A DNA stretch of 64,000 nt from Myxococcales bacterium (GCA_023898405.1 CP060221.1:372001-436000), one strand, 5' to 3'. Shown: positions 9,574-18,324, counted from the stretch's first letter. A program made the numbers and translations. Notes: generated by a model from the sequence alone, not told the origin.

Positions 9574-10026
9574 ATGCTTAGATACGTTCTTATGTTTTCA
9601 TCAATATTTTGCACTTTCGCCTTTTCAGGCACACTTGATTACGAGTGCACCACGCGTGAAGGAGAGCTTATTCAGTTGCATTGGGATAACAATGAAATTG
9701 TTCACTCAACTCTCACCTATTTTGACCCAATAGGAAATGAACTAAAATTTTCCTATAGCGAAATGAAGAATCTTTCCAATGAGTATTTTGCACTTTCAGT
9801 GTTAGTTGATTTAGAAGGCCTTAATACAAGCTTTAGCTTCGAAAAAGAGTTCACATTTTGTGAAGGATTTCATCCTCGAGACCGTTTTGGAATGCCATTA
9901 GTTCTGCCTTCATCCTGTTTTCAACCCAGAGAATCCACAGGGAAAATGACCGTTATCTCCACTGACAGACAAGGGGGCACAATGGAAGAAAAAACCATGA
10001 CATGTCAGGCAACTTGGAATCGATAA
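9574..10026 (+). CDS. Small secreted protein with four cysteines
   Basis: A 150-residue protein I do not recognise. The ATG at 9574 follows a strong TAAGGAGAG. The N-terminus (MLRYVLMFSSIFCTFAFSG) is a clear Sec signal peptide. The mature part has four cysteines (YEC, TFCEG, SSCFQ, MTCQ) that could form two disulfides, and alternating beta-strand-like sequence. It is monocistronic, between IS copy 2 and a MITE. A periplasmic or extracellular location is inferred. Confidence 0.75.
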   Translation: MLRYVLMFSSIFCTFAFSGTLDYECTTREGELIQLHWDNNEIVHSTLTYFDPIGNELKFSYSEMKNLSNEYFALSVLVDLEGLNTSFSFEKEFTFCEGFHPRDRFGMPLVLPSSCFQPRESTGKMTVISTDRQGGTMEEKTMTCQATWNR

Positions 10027-10186
10027 AAAATTTATCTACGTGAGTTTTCATTAATCGCCTGTGAAGTTGTTTGATCAAGTTATCGAGTTTAAGGTTTCTT
10101 ATACTCATATTAAAGGTTCGGGTATTGCTTTTGAGATTGATATTTTCAATCTCAATCTCAACATAAAAAAGTTCCAGTTTTGCTAA
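10027..10186. other. Intergenic region before the MITE
   Basis: An AT-rich non-coding stretch. It holds a small hairpin, GAGATTG and CAATCTC separated by 7 nt, with no T-run after it. Nothing else is recognisable. Confidence 0.35.
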
Positions 10187-10431
10187 GAGGCTGTTTTGAA
10201 AGTATTTAACAAATGATTTTTCGTTGACGGGGCAGATTGATACAGCTCGACATCAAAGTTTTTAAAGGGTCACTCATTAGTATAAAAATTAGCTGTAATG
10301 GAGCTAATTTTGGAGATAACTAGGAGGCTAAAATGGAATGCAAAGCTATTAAGCTGCAATAGCCATCCCCCTAACTTTTTGAAGGCTTACCAAAACAAGC
10401 ACCTAAGCTAAATTATTTGCAAAACAGCCTC
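10187..10431. mobile_element. MITE (245 bp), IS5-type termini, TAA target duplication
   Basis: The element starts GAGGCTGTTTTGAAA and ends with TTTGCAAAACAGCCTC, giving about 15 bp of terminal inverted repeat with one mismatch. TAA flanks both ends (10184-10186 and 10432-10434). The outer eight bases GAGGCTGT and the TNA duplication are shared with the 905-bp IS5 elements here, but the interior is unrelated and has no transposase. Inside is a perfect 10-bp hairpin, AAAATTAGCT (10285-10294) with AGCTAATTTT (10302-10311). It is therefore a non-autonomous element, probably moved by an IS5-family transposase with related ends. It lies about 45 bp before coaD. Confidence 0.85.
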
Positions 10432-10476
10432 TAAGGAAGGATTGACATAATTCTCTCAAGCCATCACACATGCCAC

Positions 10477-10965
10477 ATGAAGAAAGCAATTTATCCAGGT
10501 AGTTTTGATCCGATCACCAATGGACATATCGATATTGTAAAAAGAGCTTTATCTGTATTCGATCACGTTCTTATTGCGATTACGCAAAATCAAGAAAAAT
10601 CATCACTGTTTACTATAGAAGAACGTCAAGATCTGATTAGGCAAAGTCTTGATAGTGAGCGCATCGAAGTAAAAACTTTTGATGGCTTGTTGGTAGATTT
10701 TGCTAAGGACGAAAAGATCGGCTTTATTGTGAGAGGATTGCGAGCCGCAAGTGATTTTGAGTATGAATTTCAATTGGCGGCTATGAATCGGCATGTAAAC
10801 TCTCAGGTTGATTCAGTATTTTTTATGACCAGCAGCGAGACATATTTTTTGTCATCGCGCTTGGTAAAAGAAGTGGCTATGCTTGGAGGAGATGTTGAAA
10901 AAATGGTTCCATCTCCTGTAGCGAAGGCTTTGCAAGAAAAAAGAAAACTCCATCAAAATATATGA
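10477..10965 (+). CDS. coaD: Phosphopantetheine adenylyltransferase
   Basis: CoaD joins 4'-phosphopantetheine and ATP to dephospho-CoA, the penultimate step of CoA synthesis in the cytoplasm. The 162-residue length is typical. The nucleotidyltransferase motif is YPGSFDPITNGH near the start, and LSSRLVKEVA is the second ATP-binding motif (ISSTxVRE type). RGLRAASDFEYE is the conserved hexamer-forming region. No strong ribosome site is seen at ATG 10477. It starts a plus-strand run whose next gene begins at the coaD stop, so coaD, the aminotransferase and recO are probably one transcript. The MITE sits directly upstream and may affect expression. Confidence 0.96.
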   Translation: MKKAIYPGSFDPITNGHIDIVKRALSVFDHVLIAITQNQEKSSLFTIEERQDLIRQSLDSERIEVKTFDGLLVDFAKDEKIGFIVRGLRAASDFEYEFQLAAMNRHVNSQVDSVFFMTSSETYFLSSRLVKEVAMLGGDVEKMVPSPVAKALQEKRKLHQNI

Positions 10966-10973
10966 GGCAGATA

Positions 10974-12167
10974 ATGACGAAACTAAGCATCAGTGAGCGA
11001 ATAATAAATATGAAAGTATCGGCAACGTTGGGAATGGCGCAAGCTGCCCAAAAGCTTAAAGATGCTGGAGTTGAAGTTAAGGTATTGAGCGCGGGGGAGC
11101 CTAATTTTAATACTCCATCGGTTATAAGTGCGGTTGCTAAGCAATCAATTGATGCTGGTAAAGTACACTACACACCCGTTCGCGGTACTAAAAATATTAT
11201 CAGCGCTATGCAAGAAAAATTTAAGCGTGATCAAGGCGTTGATTATGATGAAGACCAGCTTATGTGCACTGTGGGCGCCAAGTCAGCTATCATGATGGCG
11301 CTTGATGCAGTGGCCAATGAAGGCGATGAAGTCATTGTGTTTGCGCCTTACTGGGTTTCTTATTTCGAACAAGTAAAGCTTGCTAGAGCTGTTCCTGTAG
11401 TAGTAAATTGCCAAGCTCAAAATAATTTTATGCCGAGTGCACAGGAGCTTAAAGCAGCGATAACCAGCAAGACAAAGGCTATAATTTTAAATTCTCCCAA
11501 TAACCCAAGCGGAGGAGTGATTTCTCTTGAGCAGCTCACACAATTAGCTGATGTGTTAAAAGATAGCAGTATTTGGCTTATTTCAGATGAAATATATGAA
11601 AAACTTTTATTTGATGGTCATAAACATTATTCTCCAGCTGCCATCAATAACGACATGTATAAGCGCACTATTCTTATTAGCGGAGCGTCAAAAGGCTATG
11701 CCATGACTGGCTGGCGAGTTGGTTTTGTGGGAGCTTGCAAAGAAATTATTTCGGCAATGAATAAGTTGCAAGGACAGCAAACTACGTGCTTACCTGAGTT
11801 TATTCAAGATGCAGCTGCCTATGCTCTGCGGGAAGATGAACATGTGAGAAATGCCATAAAGTCTATGAACGACGCTTATCTAGAACGGCGAGACGTGTGT
11901 TTAGAGCGCTTTAAGACTATGCCGCAGATAAAAGTATTTAAACCTCAGGGTGCATTTTACATTTGGGCTGATTACTCACAAGTTATTAAACAGAAAAAAT
12001 TAAAAGATGATATTGAACTTGGCGTAAAACTTCTTGAAGAAGCACACGTCGCTATGGTTCCAGGTACTCCTTTTGGAGGTCCAGGATCTTTACGAATGAG
12101 CATTGCTTCTTCTATGAATGACATCAACCAAGCGATCGATCATATTGAAAAGTGGATCAATAGTTAA
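10974..12167 (+). CDS. Aspartate aminotransferase-type PLP enzyme
   Basis: A class I aminotransferase of 397 residues, the normal length. It most likely interconverts aspartate and oxaloacetate with glutamate, possibly also acting on prephenate as many type Ib enzymes do. The PLP lysine is in SGASKGYAMTGWRVG. NSPNNPSGG and SDEIYEKLLFD hold the cofactor-binding Asn and Asp/Tyr, and the substrate-binding Arg is in PGSLRMSIAS. ATG 10974 has GAGG at 10964-10967, which overlaps the coaD stop; an ATG at 10962 is the alternative. Fine substrate specificity cannot be fixed by eye. Confidence 0.92.
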   Translation: MTKLSISERIINMKVSATLGMAQAAQKLKDAGVEVKVLSAGEPNFNTPSVISAVAKQSIDAGKVHYTPVRGTKNIISAMQEKFKRDQGVDYDEDQLMCTVGAKSAIMMALDAVANEGDEVIVFAPYWVSYFEQVKLARAVPVVVNCQAQNNFMPSAQELKAAITSKTKAIILNSPNNPSGGVISLEQLTQLADVLKDSSIWLISDEIYEKLLFDGHKHYSPAAINNDMYKRTILISGASKGYAMTGWRVGFVGACKEIISAMNKLQGQQTTCLPEFIQDAAAYALREDEHVRNAIKSMNDAYLERRDVCLERFKTMPQIKVFKPQGAFYIWADYSQVIKQKKLKDDIELGVKLLEEAHVAMVPGTPFGGPGSLRMSIASSMNDINQAIDHIEKWINS

Positions 12168-12170
12168 GTT

Positions 12171-12938
12171 ATGACACGTTCGCGTTCAGTATTTGCTCGT
12201 CCAGCTGTGCATGGTGATGCTTTTGTTACTTCAAGTGTTCGTTATGGTGAAAAAGATTGCATCGTACGGTTGTTATTGCGCGATAAAGGACGCAGGGTGG
12301 CTTTTTTTAAAAATGGCTTAGCCGCTAGAAAAGGAGCTAGTACTCTGCAGGCACCGAGTTTGGCAAAAGTGGCTTATGTGGAGATGAGCGATAATAAAAT
12401 GCCGCGTTTGATATCTTTTGATATTGAGCCTGGGAGTTATGCTTTATCGCTCAGAGCTTTTGCTTATGCTTCTTATATTGCTGAGTTAATTGAAGTGATG
12501 GTGCCCGAAGAAGAAGAGTGTGAGCCAATTTATTTGTTGGCTGAAAAAGCTGTTTATTTGCTTAGCAGCATGGGGGCCCACTCATTTATTTTAAGAGCGT
12601 TTGAACTCAATATGCTTGAGTTTTGTGGCTATTTGCCTGATTTTGACGAAATAGAAAGTGGCTATAACGGAAATATTTTTTATGATCCTATAGCGTGCCG
12701 TTTGATAAAAGAGCCAGTTGGGCAATCTTTTCCGATAACAAACTCTTCACTTAAACTTGCCAAAACCCTACTTGGAGGCATTCCAGAAAATGCCGTATCC
12801 GAAAATTTTGATGACCTTATGAGTTTAGGGCGTATTTTTCACAGCCGTCTTAGAGTGTTGGGCATTAAAGAGCTTAAAAGCGTGAGCTTTTTGAAGCAAT
12901 TGTCGGGAAAGATGGCTGTCGGGAGTGGCCAGACCTAA
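12171..12938 (+). CDS. recO: DNA repair protein RecO
   Basis: RecO acts with RecR to load RecA on SSB-coated single-stranded DNA in recombinational repair. The 255-residue protein opens with the RecO OB-fold pattern (AFVTSSVRYGEKDCIVRLLLRDKGRR) and continues into the helical domain (MLEFCGYLPDF). The zinc-binding cysteine set of some RecO proteins is not visible, as in the E. coli form. It begins 3 bp after the aminotransferase stop, with no separate ribosome site, so coupling is likely. recA lies at the far end of this window. Confidence 0.9.
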   Translation: MTRSRSVFARPAVHGDAFVTSSVRYGEKDCIVRLLLRDKGRRVAFFKNGLAARKGASTLQAPSLAKVAYVEMSDNKMPRLISFDIEPGSYALSLRAFAYASYIAELIEVMVPEEEECEPIYLLAEKAVYLLSSMGAHSFILRAFELNMLEFCGYLPDFDEIESGYNGNIFYDPIACRLIKEPVGQSFPITNSSLKLAKTLLGGIPENAVSENFDDLMSLGRIFHSRLRVLGIKELKSVSFLKQLSGKMAVGSGQT

Positions 12939-13037
12939 AAGAGAAAGGTAGTAAATTAGTGTTTGGGCATGGTGGTAGATAAAAATTAGCACCTTGGCTT
13001 TCTTTAAAAAACTGTTTTTAAGCGTTGGGTGAGATCT

Positions 13038-13751
13038 ATGTTTACGACTCTTATATCTTTTGCCGTAGCAGCGGTTGTGTTTGGGCTAATCAATTTTTTC
13101 TTTGGAGTTATTGGCGCTGTAGTGCCAAGCCTCATAGCACTGATTGCCGTATTTTTCCTTATCTCACGCAGTTTAGGAAAAAAACTTGAACATGCAATGA
13201 AGGGTTTGCAAGCAGATTTGATGAAGGGGCAAAGCGATAAGGCGATTATTACACTCAAGAACATTCAATCTCGCTATGGTCATTGGCAGTTTTTCCTAAA
13301 ATCTACCATCGATGGGCAAATCGGTTCTATCTATTATATGAAAGGTCAATTTCAAATAGCCAAACCTTTTTTAGAACGTGCCTTTGTGCGACATTGGGTG
13401 GCTAAGGCTATGCTCGCTTTGGTATATTATCGCGAGAAAAAAATGGATAAAGTAAACGAGGTTTTTAGAGATACCACCAAGCATGTAAAAAAAGCAGGAC
13501 TATTATGGAGTTTGTGGGCTTATTGCGTGTGGCGAAATGGGGATATTCAAAAAGCTATTAGTATCTTGAACCAGGGAAAAAATTATTTGGGCGATAAAGA
13601 CCCACATTTAGCACAAAATCTCTTATCCTTACAAAATGATAAAAAAATGAAAATGAAAGCTTATGGCGAGCAGTGGTATCAGTTTCAACTAGAATTTTCG
13701 CCTGCGCAAACTCAAGCTCGTCAAGGACGAGTTCGTTTCCAAAATCGTTAA
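13038..13751 (+). CDS. Membrane protein with TPR-like domain
   Basis: A 237-residue protein I cannot name. Two hydrophobic segments at the N-terminus (about residues 3-45) anchor it in the inner membrane. The remainder is helical with TPR-like spacing (DKAIITLKNIQSRYG, GQFQIAKPFLERAF, GDIQKAISILNQGKNYLGDKDPHL). It could be a scaffold in protein complex assembly. ATG 13038 is chosen because GGGTGAG lies 7 bases upstream. It stands between recO and the kinase on the same strand, about 100 bp from each. Confidence 0.75.
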   Translation: MFTTLISFAVAAVVFGLINFFFGVIGAVVPSLIALIAVFFLISRSLGKKLEHAMKGLQADLMKGQSDKAIITLKNIQSRYGHWQFFLKSTIDGQIGSIYYMKGQFQIAKPFLERAFVRHWVAKAMLALVYYREKKMDKVNEVFRDTTKHVKKAGLLWSLWAYCVWRNGDIQKAISILNQGKNYLGDKDPHLAQNLLSLQNDKKMKMKAYGEQWYQFQLEFSPAQTQARQGRVRFQNR

Positions 13752-13856
13752 TAAATATAAATGATTAATAGCAAATCAAGTAAAATGATTTGTGAGTGGT
13801 GTATATTTTGTTAGATTAAATAATGACTTTATTGTGTAATATTATGGAGTATGTGA

Positions 13857-15119
13857 GTGCTTTTAACTTGTAATAGCTGCCATAAGCAATATGTTGCATC
13901 TCACACGATGAGTGATAGAAATTTCGTATGCAGCAATTGCAAAGTTCGGCAAAAAAATCCCCAGCCCACCAAGTTGGGCATTCATCCTGCTTTGGAAAAA
14001 AAATTTGGAGAGCAGTCGCAGACAAAAATGTACTCCTCCAGCACTTTAGGAAAATCGAGCCACCATGGAGTTTTTGCAGGACGTAACAGCATTGAAAAAA
14101 TCAAAGAAATGAACTCTATGCCTTCGATTCCTGGTTTTGATATTTCCTATCAAGTTGGCCGTGGAGCGATGGGAAGTGTGTACAGGGCCCGCCAAATCAA
14201 AACTGGGCGATTGGTAGCAATCAAGGTATTGAGTTATGAGTTATCGCAACGAACTGATTTGATAGCTCGTTTTGAACGTGAGGCCTATGCACTGAAGTCT
14301 CTTTCAAATCCCAATGTTGTAACGGTTATCGATGCTGGTCATATTGGTGATGTGCATTATTTTGCTATGGAATTCATTGATGGGATCACCTTAAGGACTC
14401 GTATCAATCGCGGTCCAATACCTTGGCGAGAAGCTCTTTTAATTACCGGTCAAATCCTCAATGGATTGATAGCTGCTCATAAACACGGAATCATTCATAG
14501 AGATTTAAAGCCAGAAAATGTATTGCTAGCCTATCCTGATAGCGATTTTAGTCGGCTTCCTTCACGTGTCGTGCTGGTGGATTTTGGTTTGGTAGGAATT
14601 GGGGGACTTGCTTTTGATCCTCACCCCAATCTTACGCGAAGCAAAGTTACTATGGGTACTGTAAATTACATGGCACCAGAACAGCATGTAGATGCAAAAA
14701 GAGTGGATCATCGCTCAGATTTATATTCCTGCGGCGTAATATTATTTGAAATGCTCACTGGAGATTTACCTCTTGGTCGTTATTTGATGCCTAGTGAACG
14801 AGGGGATGATAAAGGAGGCCCTCCAAAAGAACTCGATAGTTTGCTTGGCAGTGCTCTTGCTCGTAATCTCAATGAACGCTTTGTTGATGGAAAGGCATTC
14901 TTATCTGAGTTAAATAAAATTATTGTTCAAGAAGAAACCTCTTTAACCAACGATTCAGAAGAAAAAAAAAATAAAAAATATTTTAAATTTTTTAATAAGA
15001 AAAATAGCTATGCTGCTCTCGTAATCTTAGCTTCCTTGTTCTTTGCTTTTGGCATTAAACTTTCGCTTAATAAAACTCTGCCGCAAAAAAATGAACAGGC
15101 GGCTGCTATTAATGATTAA
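13857..15119 (+). CDS. Hanks-type Ser/Thr protein kinase with N-terminal zinc ribbon and a membrane anchor
   Basis: A 420-residue signalling kinase. The first 30 residues form a zinc ribbon with two CxxC pairs (CNSC and CSNC, 17 residues apart). A linker leads to the kinase domain: glycine loop GRGAMGSVY (about 100), the lysine in VAIKVL, catalytic loop HRDLKPENVLL (about 215), LVDFGL, and the activation end GTVNYMAPEQH. A single hydrophobic helix near the C-terminus (YAALVILASLFFAFG) is followed by a short tail. All catalytic residues are present, so it should be active. The start is GTG 13857, supported by GGAG 8 bases before; it places the zinc ribbon at the extreme N-terminus. Targets are unknown. 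Confidence 0.92.
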   Translation: MLLTCNSCHKQYVASHTMSDRNFVCSNCKVRQKNPQPTKLGIHPALEKKFGEQSQTKMYSSSTLGKSSHHGVFAGRNSIEKIKEMNSMPSIPGFDISYQVGRGAMGSVYRARQIKTGRLVAIKVLSYELSQRTDLIARFEREAYALKSLSNPNVVTVIDAGHIGDVHYFAMEFIDGITLRTRINRGPIPWREALLITGQILNGLIAAHKHGIIHRDLKPENVLLAYPDSDFSRLPSRVVLVDFGLVGIGGLAFDPHPNLTRSKVTMGTVNYMAPEQHVDAKRVDHRSDLYSCGVILFEMLTGDLPLGRYLMPSERGDDKGGPPKELDSLLGSALARNLNERFVDGKAFLSELNKIIVQEETSLTNDSEEKKNKKYFKFFNKKNSYAALVILASLFFAFGIKLSLNKTLPQKNEQAAAIND

Positions 15120-15120
15120 G

Positions 15121-15233
15121 GCACTAGCTGGCTTTCAAAGGTTCCGTTGTTGGCCTTGCTGCCAAAGATTATTGGCAAGTAAAAATATCTTTGGCAGAAG
15201 CACTGATCTTTTCCTAACGCCAAAACGTGCTAA
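15121..15233 (+). pseudogene. Possible 5' remnant of the flavin amine oxidase gene split by IS5 copy 3
   Basis: The 113 bases between the kinase stop and IS copy 3 contain, in the frame that continues past the IS, VVGLAAKDYW and VKISLAEA, then one stop and RQNVL. These resemble the Rossmann start of flavin amine oxidases (GxGxxGLAAA, then V.LLEA). If the IS is removed with one TTA, the frame runs on into RVELGASFID at 16141. The expected GxGxxG glycines are incomplete and at least one stop is present, so the gene was already decayed or rearranged. This reading is uncertain. Confidence 0.35.
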
Positions 15234-16138
15234 GAGGCTGTAAAAAAAATCAAATCTCAGGTGGTAAGCCAATTTTCCAATCGTCTGATACATAATCTTG
15301 CATTAGCGATGTAGTTCATTGATTCCTGATGCTTTGTATTCTTCTCATAGTTACGCACCAGACGCCTATTTCGATTCAGCCAAGCAAAAGTTCGTTCTAC
15401 GGCCCAACGAAATATTTGTGGTACAAACCCCTTTTGCCCTTTTAAACGTTCCGCAGTTTCTGTGCTTACGCCTACTCTCAAGCCTGAAGACAAATTCTTA
15501 TATGCGTTATCTCCAAGAATCTTCGCTAATCTGGGAAACTTCTCGCGCTTATTGAGCTCAGTAACCAATTCCTCGCCGGCAACCCTATCAGATACATTTG
15601 CTGCGGTACAAATGCATAGGAGCATCAATCCCATCGTATCAACAACGATGTGGCGCTTTCTTCCATTAATCTTCTTTCCCCCATCCAAACCACGCTCATC
15701 TACTCCTGGTTCCGCTGTCTGTGATTGGGAGTCGATGGAAACAAGTGAGGGGCTTGCATCTCTGCCAGCACAGGTTCTGACTATTGCCACGAGAATGCAG
15801 TTTAAGACCGCCCACAAACCAGAAACAGACCAGGTGCGAAAATAGTGATAGACAATACCGTGAGGAGGAAAGTCATTGGGTAAACAACGCCACACACAGC
15901 CGTTCTTTAAAACATAGAATATGGCATCAACTATGCTCCGAAAGCTATAGACACGACGTCTGCCTCGTTTGGCGTTAGCAGGAAAAAGTGGCTCAATCAC
16001 TTCCCAGGCACAATCTGACAAACAGGTCTCATACAAGCACGACATGATATTTCCTTTCAAAAAGGTTTTCACGTCATACTTTCGTCACAGCGACATTTAT
16101 TGAACCAGAATTGCCAAATTGATTTTTTTTACAGCCTC
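15234..16138 (-). mobile_element. IS5-family insertion sequence, copy 3 (905 bp, inverted)
   Basis: A full-length copy in the opposite orientation to copies 1 and 2, with perfect terminal repeats and the same bases as copy 1 at the sites where copy 2 differs. Its flanks do not match: TAA (15231-15233) on the left and TTA (16139-16141) on the right. It cuts a flavin amine oxidase gene. Confidence 0.95.
15257..16045 (-). CDS. IS5-family transposase (copy 3)
   Basis: A 262-residue DDE transposase with the same protein sequence as copy 1. The catalytic motifs SIDSQSQ, ILGDNAYK and AVERTFAWL are intact. The start ATG (16045) has the same AAAGGA ribosome site as in the other copies. Confidence 0.95.
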   Translation of the reverse strand: MSCLYETCLSDCAWEVIEPLFPANAKRGRRRVYSFRSIVDAIFYVLKNGCVWRCLPNDFPPHGIVYHYFRTWSVSGLWAVLNCILVAIVRTCAGRDASPSLVSIDSQSQTAEPGVDERGLDGGKKINGRKRHIVVDTMGLMLLCICTAANVSDRVAGEELVTELNKREKFPRLAKILGDNAYKNLSSGLRVGVSTETAERLKGQKGFVPQIFRWAVERTFAWLNRNRRLVRNYEKNTKHQESMNYIANARLCIRRLENWLTT

Positions 16139-16140
16139 TT

Positions 16141-17385
16141 AGAGTTGAACTGGGTGCTTCTTTTATCGATAGCGACCATCAGTTAATTCAATCTCTTGCT
16201 CATGAACTTGGACTTAATTTGGTAAAACTCAAAAACCCTCAAGGCGGCAGAGAAAATCGTATTTACTGGTTCGATAAACTCGTAACGCCCGATAACTTAT
16301 TTGAATCTTTTTTGCCAACTCTGAAACAAATTCAATCAGATATAGATCAGATCGCAAAAGAGAGAGAATTTTTAAAACCTGAGCAGTTATCGTTAAAAGA
16401 AAATAAGCTCGATCAACTCACTATTGAGCAATATCTAAAAAACCTGAACGCTCCCCCACTCTTTATGCGACTTGCCGACGCGACTCAATTTACCGAGTAT
16501 GGCGCACGCATCAATAAGCTTAACGCTCTTTTACTGCATGAACTCATTAGTATTGACCTAGAAAATAAATATTTTGTCATGGATGGCAATTTGGGTGATG
16601 AAGGACAAAAAATTGAAGGTGGAAATTCATTACTTACAGATAAGCTTGCGAAAGAACTTACCTATCCAATCAATTTTAGTCATAAACTTTTAGAGATTTC
16701 TTTTAAACAAGAGAACAATACCTATAAATTGCTCTTTGAGAACGACACTCACCACAAACTCATCGAAGCCGACTATGTGATTGTGGCACTACCAAATCCA
16801 GTACTAAAAAACGATATTAAAATGGACCATAAAACTTTGCTCACACCAAAAATCTCTCGCGTTATTAACGAACTTGGCTACGGCAATGTAACAAAATTCA
16901 TTATGAAATTTTCCCAGGCACCGTGGCGAAAAAATACGTCAGATTTAGCAGAAATAATGAGTGACAACTACGATATTTGGGACAGCAGCTTTCATGAAAA
17001 AGGCAATAAGCTTTTTCACTTGACCATTTACATGGGTGAGCCGCAATCACTAAAAAACATGGAAGACTCAGCCGACCTATTCGCCAAAAAAGTTCTCGAG
17101 CATCTCGAGAGGCTCTATCCAGACATACATAAATTTTATCTTGGTTATGAACCATCAATTCATTGGCCGAGCAACCCACTTTTCCAAGGTGCATTTTCGG
17201 GAGTGCTGTTACCTGGGCAGTGGCATATGCGAAGATTTATGCAATCACCAGGCGTGCACAATCTTGCTCTTGCTGGAGAGCAATGGAGCTTTGAGCATGC
17301 AGGCTTCATGGAAGGTGCACTCGAATCAGGCCAGTGGGCTGCTGACTACATCGGTAAAAAAGTATTGGCATACCAAAACAACTAA
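16141..17385 (+). pseudogene. Flavin amine oxidase, 3' part, separated from its start by IS5 copy 3
   Basis: The frame opens exactly at the IS junction with RVELGASFID, the conserved segment after the GGR motif of FAD-dependent amine oxidases, and runs about 414 codons to a normal end. The C-terminal FAD motif is clear (LALAGEQWSFEHAGFMEGALESGQWAADYI). The N-terminal FAD-binding Rossmann motif is missing, so no active enzyme can be made. The only in-frame start is a TTG at 16219 without a ribosome site. The body has no stop codons, so disruption is probably recent. Confidence 0.85.
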
Positions 17386-17458
17386 AGTTGACTATTTGAA
17401 ATAGTTTTTTGACGGCCTTCGTAATTATTTTTGACCACTATCAATTGTTACCCGTTTT

Positions 17459-17554
17459 GACCACCATCACGTGTCATCCCCGCCTACGCGGGGATGACAA
17501 GGGAATGGCGGGAATGACAAGGGATAATGCTCAAAATGACACGTGATGGTGGTC
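17459..17554. repeat. Nested palindromic repeat
   Basis: Outer arms of 19 bp match perfectly: GACCACCATCACGTGTCAT (17459-17477) and its complement (17536-17554). Within them is a second hairpin around CATCCCCGCCTACGCGGGGATG, a motif like the GTCATCCCCGC repeats scattered in many proteobacterial genomes. A short direct repeat follows (GGGATGACAAGGGAAT, then GGGAATGACAAGGGAT). It lies in the 370-bp gap between the broken amine oxidase and rsmD. The rest of the gap (17386-17757) holds no gene. Confidence 0.8.
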
Positions 17555-17757
17555 TAATCCGAGATGGCAAGTAATAATGATCAAAACGATAGGCAGTCGA
17601 GAACATCTCGGCTTGGTCAAACAAATCAAGGAAACTCTCAAAAAACTACGAAGAACTGCTTGCTTCTACTATTTTTATTCATTTAGCAATTGCAAATATT
17701 TTGCTAACACGGCTTAAAAACGCCAATTTTTGATTCTCAAAACAATCTCTTAGCTCT

Positions 17758-18324
17758 TTAGTGTTGAGCTTTTTGCAAAATCAAAACCCGCGTGCCGCCG
17801 TAAATACGATCGCGCTCAATCTTCCACTTTTCGGTGATATTGAGTTTTTCTTTCTTAAAGCAACGAAACACAACAATGCCATCATCGTTGACCACTTCAT
17901 CTAACTTATCAAAAAATTCTGTTCCTAAGACCACACTATAAGGAGGATCTACAAACACCACATCTGCTTTTTCTTGTGCTTTTTCAACAACATGTAATGC
18001 ATCACCCAAAACCAGTGTGCATGATTTAGCAAGCTCTAAAAGCTCGATATTTTTCTTAATGACCGCAGCAATCGCTGAATTTTTTTCAATAAAAGTTACT
18101 TTTGAGGCTCCTCTTGAAAGAGATTCGAAGCCATGTGCTCCGCTGCCGGCAAAAAGATCAAGCACGGTACTACCTGGCAAATGGGGCTTTATCATAGAAA
18201 AAACTGCCTCACGCACTCGATCAGGAGTTGGTCGCACTACATTTTCATCAATCAATTCAGGTATTAAAAAACGTCTGCGCACCAAATAGCCGCCTGTAAT
18301 ACGCATGCTTTTATTTTTAGGCAT
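17758..18324 (-). CDS. rsmD: 16S rRNA (guanine(966)-N(2))-methyltransferase
   Basis: RsmD methylates G966 of 16S rRNA in the assembled small subunit using S-adenosylmethionine. The 188-residue protein has the family order: RITGGYLVRRRF and RPTPDRVREAVFSM at the start, the SAM-binding loop VLDLFAGSGAHGFESLSRGA, and the catalytic DPPY motif in VVFVDPPYSV. ATG 18324 follows AAGGA. It is divergent from the exonuclease gene across 72 bp, where both promoters must lie. Confidence 0.95.
   Translation of the reverse strand: MPKNKSMRITGGYLVRRRFLIPELIDENVVRPTPDRVREAVFSMIKPHLPGSTVLDLFAGSGAHGFESLSRGASKVTFIEKNSAIAAVIKKNIELLELAKSCTLVLGDALHVVEKAQEKADVVFVDPPYSVVLGTEFFDKLDEVVNDDGIVVFRCFKKEKLNITEKWKIERDRIYGGTRVLILQKAQH

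Noticed and set aside
17401..17757. CRISPR-like repeats near 17460-17550
   Set aside because: There are only inverted repeats and one short direct repeat, with no regular spacing or spacers and no cas genes.
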